Positions 1 to 5,080 of a stretch of DNA of 5,342 nt are shown here, piece after piece. The position numbers and the translations under genes were made by a program. Where the stretch lies: positions 1 to 5,342 of the forward strand of contig DKBH01000054.1 in the NCBI GenBank assembly GCA_002451165.1, in the 5' to 3' direction. Source of the DNA: Nitrospiraceae bacterium UBA6905. GTDB lineage: Bacteria; Nitrospirota; Thermodesulfovibrionia; Thermodesulfovibrionales; UBA6898. Each line of letters begins with the position of its first letter. Position 1 is the first letter of the stretch. The notes beneath the pieces are model-generated. The model made no database searches. It was not told the origin of the DNA and saw only the letters and a list, made by a program, of their open reading frames with translations.

Positions 1-342
1 AATTTCCGGGCATCTCATGGAGAACGGAAAGCGGTCGAAAACGAAGGCATGAGATACCTGGAGTTTCCTCTTCCGATGACATCTGGCATACGAAAGGAAA
101 AACTGCAGGAGATAATACGCGCCATGTCAGACCCGTCAAATCAGCCGCTATATGTTCATTGTGCGCTTGGACAGGACCGTACAGGGGTAGTTGTTGCTGC
201 CTATAGAATGGATGTGGACGGCTGGTCTTTTCAGGACGCTGTACAAGAAATGCAGTCCTTTGGGTTCAACAACACCTGGATACACCTGAAGAAATCCTTG
301 AAAGACTTTGCAAAACAAAACGGGAAGATTCAGAAACCATGA
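1..342 (+). CDS. Dual-specificity/tyrosine-type phosphatase, C-terminal part (5' truncated by window)
   Basis: The frame is open from base 1, so the first in-frame ATG at 49 is probably internal and the gene starts upstream of the window. The visible 113 residues carry the Cys-phosphatase signature HCALGQDRTG, which fits HCx5R. The nucleophile Cys codon is at 160-162 and the phosphate-binding Arg codon at 178-180. The flanking pattern, including a following AAYRM...GWSFQDAVQEM helix, is typical of bacterial dual-specificity phosphatase-like proteins. These enzymes remove phosphate through a cysteinyl-phosphate intermediate. Substrates range from phosphoproteins to phosphoinositides and phosphatidylglycerophosphate (PTPMT1 type). 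The general-acid Asp cannot be placed in the visible part. The stop overlaps the next start as ATGA, so the glycosyltransferase is translationally coupled. The fold class is secure; the substrate is unknown. Confidence 0.88.
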   Translation, partial: NFRASHGERKAVENEGMRYLEFPLPMTSGIRKEKLQEIIRAMSDPSNQPLYVHCALGQDRTGVVVAAYRMDVDGWSFQDAVQEMQSFGFNNTWIHLKKSLKDFAKQNGKIQKP

Positions 343-1472
343 AACAGATTCAGCCGGAACATAAGGGTTCAGTGCTCATTCTTTCGGCAGCATCCGGTGC
401 AGGTCATGTACGGGCAGCCGAGGCTCTGGTCTCGGCATTCGGTATGAGGGATATCCCGGTTGAACACATCGAAGTCCTCAAATACACGACACCGCTGTTT
501 CGGAAGGTCTATTCAGACCTTTATATCGATCTTGTCAACAAAAGGCCGGAGGTTCTTGGATGGGTATACAATTCACTTGACCGCCCATGGAAATATCAGA
601 AGCGCAGGCTTGCCATGGACCTTCTCAATACCGGCCCCCTGGTGAAGCTCCTGAAAAAGACACGGCCTTCAGCCACCATCTGCACGCACTTTCTGCCTTC
701 AGAGCTTCTTGTACATCTTAAAAAGAAAAAACTGATCGATTTTCCCGTAGGAATCGTTGTGACAGATTATGACGCACATGCAATGTGGCTGTATAAGGAT
801 ATCGACTGGTATTTTGTGGCCTGCGAAGAGACAAAGATCTATCTTGAGAAGCTTGGCATTTCTTCCGATTCGATCCATGTCACGGGTATCCCCATAGACC
901 CAGCCTTTGCCAGGAAGCAGTCCAGGCAGAATGTACGGATCAAACACGGACTTTCTCCGGACCTGACAACCATTCTTGTGTCTGCAGGGGGCTTTGGGGT
1001 AGGCCCCATGGAAATGATGATCCGCTTTATCGATGAAGTGCAATCGCCGATCCAGGTGGTCGTAATCTGCGGGAATAACGAAAAACTGAAGGATGACATC
1101 GGTCGCTTAAAGACACGGCATGCCAAGAAGGTGGTTGGGTTTACCAAAGAGATGGACAGCTACATGGCAGCTTCGGACATCCTTGTCGGAAAGGCCGGAG
1201 GGCTGACCTCTTCAGAGGCATTTGCACAAGGACTTATCCTTGTTGTTGTTAATCCGGTTCCGGGACAGGAAGAAAGAAACAGCGATCATTTTCTCGAGGA
1301 AGGCATTGCCCTTAGATGCAACAACCTGCCGGCACTCGGTTTCAAGATCGATACTCTGCTCAAAGACAGGGACAGAATGGCTGTCATGAAAAAGAATGTC
1401 CAGCGTTTTGCACGTCCCAATGCGGCAGAAGATATAGCATCCCTCATCATAAAGGATCTGGGCGCTCATTGA
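339..1472 (+). CDS. GT28-family glycosyltransferase, MGDG synthase / diacylglycerol glucosyltransferase (UgtP)-like
   Basis: This 377-residue protein has the two-domain GT-B layout of the MGDG synthase/UgtP/MurG group. The N-terminal acceptor domain opens with a beta strand and glycine loop, LSAASGAGH (residues 15-23), matching the MGDG synthase N-terminal domain. GIPIDPAF (183-190) marks the domain link. The C-terminal nucleotide-sugar domain has SAGGFGVG (215-222), VVICGNN (241-247), GKAGGLTSSEA (284-294) and PGQEERN (308-314), the usual UDP-sugar-binding stretches. The likely reaction is transfer of a hexose from a UDP-sugar to diacylglycerol at the cytoplasmic membrane face; acceptor and sugar are inferred from the family. 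The start overlaps the phosphatase stop (ATGA). GGGAAG about 11 bases upstream is only a weak ribosome site, so coupling is likely. MurG is less likely, given the long N-terminal domain and GAGH loop. Confidence 0.9.
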   Translation: MKQIQPEHKGSVLILSAASGAGHVRAAEALVSAFGMRDIPVEHIEVLKYTTPLFRKVYSDLYIDLVNKRPEVLGWVYNSLDRPWKYQKRRLAMDLLNTGPLVKLLKKTRPSATICTHFLPSELLVHLKKKKLIDFPVGIVVTDYDAHAMWLYKDIDWYFVACEETKIYLEKLGISSDSIHVTGIPIDPAFARKQSRQNVRIKHGLSPDLTTILVSAGGFGVGPMEMMIRFIDEVQSPIQVVVICGNNEKLKDDIGRLKTRHAKKVVGFTKEMDSYMAASDILVGKAGGLTSSEAFAQGLILVVVNPVPGQEERNSDHFLEEGIALRCNNLPALGFKIDTLLKDRDRMAVMKKNVQRFARPNAAEDIASLIIKDLGAH

Positions 1473-3058
1473 TGATAAAAACCACCTCTGCCCTCTGCCC
1501 TAGAAAAGCAACCATATCCCTAGTGCTGGTAATGCTCTTCATGTCCATACCGTTGGATGTCTCTGCGCAGGGCATTACTATATCAGATATCCCCAATAAT
1601 CAATTCTCAAAACGGTTTCATCAGGATCTCAACCTGCTCAGGTCATATGCGGAGAATATGCAGAAGACAGTCCGGGTCATGGAGGAAAGCAGACTGCTGC
1701 AAAAAGACAGGACAAAGGACTTTGATATCAGCGAAAAAGCAAATCTGAATCTTCTTTGGGGCAATTGCCTGGACTATCTCGTCGCATTCGACAGCCTCAT
1801 AGACCATTACCGGACCTTCTATCTGATAGCGAACCGGGCCAACCACGAGGATGCCTTTCTCGTTGCCTATACGGCCCTGCTGATCAAGTACGCCGAGAGC
1901 CTCAAGATCATCAGGCAGACCATCAACAATGATCTCTACGAAAAACCACTTGATGACACGAATGCACAATACGGGATACCTCCCGGCATGTATGGCCGTC
2001 TGAAGTGGAACACCATACATGTCCAGGATATGGCAGGGGTTCTTGCAGGATACCAGTACTACCAGTTCCTCAAGAAGTCATTCAAAAAGCGCGGCCTTAT
2101 GGAAATAAGAGAAACTTCCTGGGTATTTGACTCTATCCAGCAGAATTATGACTTCATTACCGGAGAGATGAAACAGTCGGGACCGCACTACTTTGCGGCA
2201 AACGGTCTTGATATCGTGAAGGAAAAGAGTTTTAAAGCCTGGTTCCCCTTGCAGATGCATGTTTCCGAATGGATGGGGGACACGAAAGTCAAAAGAATAG
2301 ACAATACCCTTATCACGTCTGAACAGCTCGATACCATGAATAAACAGCTCCAGCCGGGTGATATCATTGTTGAACGGAGAAACTGGTACCTGAGCAACGT
2401 AGGACTTCCGGGGTTTTGGCCTCATGCCGAGCTTTTTATCGGCACCTATGAGGACATGAAGACATTTTTTTCTGATCCGTCAGTAGTCAATTACTACAAG
2501 AAACAGGGCAGCTATAAGGATTTCATGGATTATCTGGCAAAGAAATATCCCGATCAGATGAAAGAATTCCGTCACGCAGCGCCTGACGGACATCCGCATC
2601 AGATTATCGAGGCTGTCAGTGAAGGGGTCAAGTTCAGTTCACTTCAGGAGGGAGCCCTTGCTGACTATATCGGAGTGATGCGCCCCAGACTGTCAAAATT
2701 GGATATCGCAAAGGCGGTGGATGAAGCTTATCGATATCTCGGCAGGCCCTATGATTATAATTTCGACTTCCTTACTGACAGCTCCATAGTCTGTTCGGAA
2801 CTGATATACAAGATTTACAAGAGCGGGCACGACAAGAAAGGCCTTGCCTTATCCCTTCGCGAAATAGCCGGCAGAAAGGCCATGCCGGCGAATGACATTG
2901 TCGATAAATTTGATCGCGAATATGAACATCCGAACAGGGAGCTCGACTTTGTCTATTTTCTCGACGGCATCGAAAAGGACAAGCGGGCTGCTTCAAAGGG
3001 CATGTCCGATCTTCGCTCAAGCCATCGGCGAATGAAATGGGATATTGCTCAGAAATAA
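1472..3058 (+). CDS. Exported YiiX/YebB-like (permuted NlpC/P60) cysteine hydrolase with large N-terminal domain
   Basis: The start is placed at 1472, where ATG overlaps the last base of the glycosyltransferase stop (TGATG). It is preferred over upstream in-frame ATGs, such as 1316, because it opens directly into a Sec signal peptide. That peptide has basic residues at K3 and R11-K12, a hydrophobic core at about 14-28, and a probable cut after VSA at residue 32. The product is 528 residues. Residues 33 to about 285 are a mostly helical region I do not recognise. From about 290 comes a permuted papain-like domain with PGDIIV (295-300), a catalytic His in HAELFIG (H318), an IIEA strand (378-381), and the nucleophile in VCSELIY (C441). 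Residues 423-433 read RYLGRPYDYNF or similar, as in YiiX. Family members cleave amide or ester bonds in peptidoglycan peptides or lipids; the substrate here is unknown. YiiX proteins are usually near 200 residues, so the N-terminal half is an addition. Confidence 0.85.
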   Translation: MIKTTSALCPRKATISLVLVMLFMSIPLDVSAQGITISDIPNNQFSKRFHQDLNLLRSYAENMQKTVRVMEESRLLQKDRTKDFDISEKANLNLLWGNCLDYLVAFDSLIDHYRTFYLIANRANHEDAFLVAYTALLIKYAESLKIIRQTINNDLYEKPLDDTNAQYGIPPGMYGRLKWNTIHVQDMAGVLAGYQYYQFLKKSFKKRGLMEIRETSWVFDSIQQNYDFITGEMKQSGPHYFAANGLDIVKEKSFKAWFPLQMHVSEWMGDTKVKRIDNTLITSEQLDTMNKQLQPGDIIVERRNWYLSNVGLPGFWPHAELFIGTYEDMKTFFSDPSVVNYYKKQGSYKDFMDYLAKKYPDQMKEFRHAAPDGHPHQIIEAVSEGVKFSSLQEGALADYIGVMRPRLSKLDIAKAVDEAYRYLGRPYDYNFDFLTDSSIVCSELIYKIYKSGHDKKGLALSLREIAGRKAMPANDIVDKFDREYEHPNRELDFVYFLDGIEKDKRAASKGMSDLRSSHRRMKWDIAQK

Positions 3059-3077
3059 GCCCTTGTTAACTTCCCCC

Positions 3078-3102
3078 CAAGACTGCGCAAGGGAAAGTCT
3101 TG
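3078..3102 (+). terminator. Weak hairpin after the three-gene operon
   Basis: CAAGACT (3078-3084) pairs with AGTCTTG (3096-3102), giving a 7 bp stem with an 11-base loop, 20 bases after the hydrolase stop. No U-run follows, so an intrinsic terminator is doubtful. CCCTTG (3060-3065) with CAAGGG (3088-3093) is a competing fold. Confidence 0.25.
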
Positions 3103-3129
3103 AATATAATTAGGGACACATCATATTAT
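3100..3129 (+). promoter_or_regulatory. Possible sigma70 promoter for the structured non-coding region
   Basis: TTGAAT (3100-3105) and TATTAT (3124-3129) are separated by 18 bases, matching 4/6 and 5/6 of the consensus hexamers. A perfect TATAAT also lies at 3105-3110 but has no good -35 partner. Transcription would begin near 3136, about 35 bases before the first long stem of the structured region. The local AT richness makes chance matches likely. Confidence 0.3.
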
Positions 3130-3170
3130 TTACAAAGCTTTCAGACAATATCGGCGTAATTCCATCAGTC

Positions 3171-3531
3171 TCCGGGGGCTTGGCCGAGACGTGCGGAAAG
3201 TATCGCGGAAGTGTTGCAAGGCGAAGGACAAGCCCCGATAGAATTCCATCCCGCGGGGCAAACATGAAGGAGCGAAGGCATGTGACTGCCTGCCGGCAAG
3301 CAGGGTTGCCCCTGACAGGAGGTCGAATCGACCGGCCCCTTGCCCGTGCTTGAATGTACCGTGCGGAGTCAAAGGATTATAAAGGCACGTATTGCAAGGG
3401 ACATGACAGAACTGCACGTTAAGCGACTGAGCGAGGGGACTATAACAAAAATCGTGGCTGCGGTCCACTATCATACCGAAGTGCTGTAACGAACTTGATA
3501 AGCCGCAGACTGCTTCATGGGCCGAATGAAG
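3171..3531 (+). ncRNA. Candidate large structured non-coding RNA, family unassigned
   Basis: No plausible protein is encoded here on either strand, yet complementary segments nest along the whole stretch. The pairs are: GGGGCTTG 3175-3182 with 3229-3236; GGGGCAA 3255-3261 with 3306-3312, enclosing hairpins 3262-3266/3279-3283 and 3289-3293/3300-3304; GGTCG 3321-3325 with 3329-3333; CCCTTGC 3337-3343 with 3394-3400, continued by 3345-3351/3383-3389; CTGCGG 3458-3463 with 3503-3508, enclosing 3469-3473/3496-3500; and CTTCAT 3513-3518 with 3526-3531. CGTGCGG 3360-3366 with 3412-3418 would form a pseudoknot with the fourth arm. Two pairs (T3350-G3384, G3365-T3413) are wobble pairs only in plus-strand RNA, which favours that orientation. 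GCGAAGG occurs twice (3221, 3272), as does GTGCGGA (3191, 3361). Size and complexity recall HEARO/omega RNA or intron-type RNAs, but I cannot match a family. The exact ends are unknown. Confidence 0.5.
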
Positions 3532-3826
3532 AGAACGATGGTAGAATTGGAGAAATCTTGAGGGACTGAGGAGCAAAATTGAGTAGGGTGCATTGAAACG
3601 TGCCGAGAGTTCAGTATGAAACGGCAGCGCCTGTGAAGGATGGAGACCGAACCCTCAGCCGGTCTCTGACGCCGTCCGTAACGCATTGCTGGATCCTGTC
3701 GCGAATGCCGCAGAGAGAGCAGCGTTGCCAGAAGAACGTCGTATGTCTCAAAGCCCCGGGGTTCGACATCACGAGACTCAACCGGACGCCGGAGGAGAAC
3801 CAAAAGGACGAACGATAAGAAAATCG
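3532..3826. other. Gene-free stretch with further hairpins, possible element remnant
   Basis: I see no recognisable gene in this stretch. TGCCG (3601-3605) can pair with CGGCA (3622-3626). GAGACCG (3643-3649) pairs perfectly with CGGTCTC (3660-3666) around a 10-base loop. A CCCCGGGG palindrome at 3754-3761 lies inside GTCTC (3745-3749) / GAGAC (3773-3777). An open frame runs from 3686 straight into the DUF1499 gene, but it precedes the signal peptide and looks untranslated. The stretch may be the tail of the structured RNA, decayed sequence, or the leader of the downstream gene. Confidence 0.4.
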
Positions 3827-4279
3827 ATGATCACTCCGCTCGTAAGGTATCATCTGCTGCTAGTCGTGGTCCTGCTGATCGGCTGTTCTGGCAGCCGGCC
3901 CACTGGCCTCGGCGCCCGGGACGGAAAACTCCTCCCCTGCCCGTCGCGCCCGAACTGCGTGTCCAGCCAGGCGCCGGACGAAAGGCACTGGATAGCACCC
4001 CTTCCCTACACCGGCCCGGCACAGGACGCATGGTCACGTCTCACGGGCATCGTCGCCATTTTGCCGAGAGCGAAGGTCATGACGAATAGCGGCACCTACC
4101 TGCACGTTGAATTCAGGAGCCTCGTCTTCCGGTTCGTGGACGATGTGGAGTTCCTCGCCGATGACGCCGCCAAGGTTATCCACGTTCGGTCCGCATCGCG
4201 CGTGGGCTATTCCGACCTGGGCGTGAACCGAAAGCGCATCGACCTGATCCGCATGCGGTGGCAGAAAGCAGCAGAGTGA
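3827..4279 (+). CDS. DUF1499 family lipoprotein
   Basis: This 150-residue protein begins with a short lipoprotein signal peptide: R7, a hydrophobic core at 10-18, and lipobox LIGC with the lipidated cysteine at C20. Ser at +2 would favour outer-membrane sorting by the enteric rule. The mature part carries the DUF1499 signature CPSRPNCVSS (38-47, cysteines C38 and C44). The typical C-terminal strands follow: YLHVEFRS (91-98), FRFVDDVEF (101-109), and IHVRSASRVGYSDLGVNRKRID (start 118). The family's function is unknown. The start at 3827 is chosen because it gives a proper signal peptide; the frame is open upstream to 3686, but that extension would bury the signal. The ribosome site is poor (AAAAGGA at 3802-3808, 18 bases away). 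The gene is markedly GC-rich (44 of 60 bases at 3901-3960), unlike the first operon, so it may have a different history. Confidence 0.82.
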   Translation: MITPLVRYHLLLVVVLLIGCSGSRPTGLGARDGKLLPCPSRPNCVSSQAPDERHWIAPLPYTGPAQDAWSRLTGIVAILPRAKVMTNSGTYLHVEFRSLVFRFVDDVEFLADDAAKVIHVRSASRVGYSDLGVNRKRIDLIRMRWQKAAE

Positions 4280-4306
4280 CGGCAGCCACCTCCGTCAGTC
4301 GCTCTG
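4272..4306 (+). terminator. Imperfect stem overlapping the DUF1499 stop
   Basis: CAGAG-TGACGG (4272-4282) can pair with CCGTCA (4292-4297) and, past a 4-base bulge, CTCTG (4302-4306). It includes the stop codon and has no following U-run, so an attenuating or stabilising role is as plausible as termination. Confidence 0.25.
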
Positions 4307-4405
4307 TCGGCGCCGTCGGATGCCCGGCCGCAGCCTGCGGCGCACACCCGCTTAGAACTACCCTCTCCAAGTGGATGGCGGTCCGACATGAACGTCCAAC
4401 GGCCC
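4307..4405. other. GC-rich intergenic spacer with a compact hairpin
   Basis: GCCGC (4327-4331) pairs with GCGGC (4337-4341) around a 5-base loop. No gene is visible, and the sequence turns AT-rich toward the promoter that follows. Confidence 0.4.
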
Positions 4406-4434
4406 TTGACAGGCGAATCTGTCGGTGTTATATT
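4406..4434 (+). promoter_or_regulatory. Sigma70-type promoter of the Fur/PerR-family gene
   Basis: A perfect -35 TTGACA (4406-4411) and a -10 TATATT (4429-4434) are separated by exactly 17 bases. The expected start is near 4441, inside the operator palindrome and only about 18 bases before the ATG. Binding there would block initiation. Confidence 0.8.
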
Positions 4435-4457
4435 TAATCAGGAATCATTCCTAATTA
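4435..4457. promoter_or_regulatory. Fur/PerR-type operator, autoregulatory site
   Basis: The core AGGAAT-C-ATTCCT (4440-4452) is a perfect 6-1-6 palindrome. Pairing extends outward with one mismatch (C4439/A4453) to T4435/A4457, so 10 of 11 arm positions match. It directly follows the -10 box and covers the expected transcription start. The AT-rich palindrome with a one-base centre resembles PerR/Fur boxes, and its near-copy stands before katG. Confidence 0.8.
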
Positions 4458-4458
4458 T

Positions 4459-4917
4459 ATGATGCCGGCAATCCCGTGTCCTCAAGATATCGAGCAGCGA
4501 CTGATCGTTTCGCTCCGCAAAAAAGGGTACAAGGTGACCGCCCCGCGTCGGGAAATCATCTCGGTCCTCTCGCGAAACCTCTCGCATCCCGGCGCCATGG
4601 ACATCCTGCACAAGGTCAGAAAGAAGGCGCCGCAGGTCAGCCTATCAACTGTCTACTACACGCTTGACATCCTGAAAAAAGAGGGGCTGATCCAGGAGCT
4701 TGAATTTTACGACGGAGACAATCGATATGATGTCAATGTGACGAACCATATAAATCTTATCTGCAGGAAGTGCGGCAGGATAGAGGACTTTCTAGGCAAG
4801 ATACCTTTTTCCTTCGCCCAGATACAAGAGAGGACGGCTTTCCAGCCCGTGGGCATGCGATATGAATATTACGGATACTGCAAGGCCTGCGGAAGGAGGA
4901 TACAGCTGAAAAGATAA
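4459..4917 (+). CDS. perR: Fur-family metalloregulator, probable peroxide sensor PerR
   Basis: This 152-residue protein has the Fur layout. The winged-helix DNA-binding domain (about 10-85) includes KVTAPRREII (25-34) and the recognition-helix segment SLSTVYYTLDIL (61-72). The C-terminal dimer/metal domain follows. Two CxxC pairs, C102/C105 and C141/C144, should hold the structural zinc. By alignment with B. subtilis PerR, sensing-site equivalents are H43 (SHP), D91 (RYD), H97 and D110 (EDF), but the second His of the HxH motif is Asn (N99). Two ATGs stand in tandem at 4459 and 4462 and either may be used; no Shine-Dalgarno is visible. Matching operators before this gene and before katG support peroxide-responsive repression and autoregulation. 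A Fur-family assignment is secure; PerR rather than Fur rests on context and the Asp residues. Confidence 0.85.
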   Translation: MMPAIPCPQDIEQRLIVSLRKKGYKVTAPRREIISVLSRNLSHPGAMDILHKVRKKAPQVSLSTVYYTLDILKKEGLIQELEFYDGDNRYDVNVTNHINLICRKCGRIEDFLGKIPFSFAQIQERTAFQPVGMRYEYYGYCKACGRRIQLKR

Positions 4918-4932
4918 TTTTTTCTCTGATAC

Positions 4933-4949
4933 TCAGGAATAATTCCTAT
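4933..4949. promoter_or_regulatory. Second Fur/PerR-type operator, upstream of katG
   Basis: AGGAAT-A-ATTCCT (4935-4947) is the same 6-1-6 palindrome as the one at 4440-4452, differing only at the centre base. The shared flanks give TCAGGAATnATTCCTA in both. It lies 17 bases after the regulator stop and about 130 bases before katG. I cannot place a convincing katG promoter around it; TACAAT at 5011-5016 is a -10-like hexamer without a good -35. Confidence 0.75.
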
Positions 4950-5014
4950 TTAGAGGGAACGGCGCGGCTTCTCTTTGAGAACATTCTTTCTGATAAGGAG
5001 CGCACCACGATACA

Positions 5015-5080
5015 ATGACGAGCCGGATGGATCACTTAGAACGATGGCATCCCGTACGACGAAAGGAGGAAATATCATGA
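5015..5080 (+). CDS. Possible 21-codon leader ORF overlapping the katG start
   Basis: ATG at 5015 opens a 21-residue frame (MTSRMDHLERWHPVRRKEEIS) whose TGA at 5078-5080 overlaps the katG ATG as ATGA. AAGGAG (4995-5000) lies 14 bases upstream, which is rather far. The katG ribosome site lies inside this frame. It could be chance, since short frames are common and the ATG falls within a -10-like TACAAT. If that hexamer is the real promoter, this ORF is not transcribed. Confidence 0.2.
   Translation: MTSRMDHLERWHPVRRKEEIS
5062..5069 (+). promoter_or_regulatory. Strong ribosome binding site of katG
   Basis: AAAGGAGG ends 7 bases before the ATG at 5077, an almost ideal Shine-Dalgarno. It fixes the katG start and contrasts with the absent site of the regulator gene. 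Confidence 0.85.

Noticed and set aside
1316..1471. A longer N-terminus for the YiiX-like hydrolase starting at 1316
   Set aside because: It would overlap the glycosyltransferase by about 155 bases and bury the clear signal peptide that begins at 1472.
3130..3576. A 148-residue minus-strand open frame
   Set aside because: Its protein is rich in Cys, Phe, Ser, Arg and His without domain-like pattern, and it lies antisense to the structured segment, so it looks like a chance frame.
3171..3600. Group II intron ribozyme
   Set aside because: I find neither the GUGYG-type 5' end nor a domain V-like GAGC...GUUC hairpin, and no reverse transcriptase.
3600..3818. A 72-residue plus-strand frame before DUF1499
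   Set aside because: Its composition is not protein-like, no ribosome site is seen, and it spans the hairpin at 3643-3666. A decayed gene tail is possible but not supportable.
3686..3826. N-terminal extension of the DUF1499 protein
   Set aside because: The extension is unlike any signal sequence and would place the lipobox in mid-protein, where it would not function.
4905..4930. Intrinsic terminator after the regulator gene (six T at 4918-4923)
   Set aside because: No GC-rich stem precedes the T-run; only an AT-only pairing is possible.
4975..4997. katG promoter from TTGAGA (4975) and GATAAG (4992)
   Set aside because: The spacing is 11 bases, too short for sigma70. The TACAAT at 5011 has no adequate -35 either.
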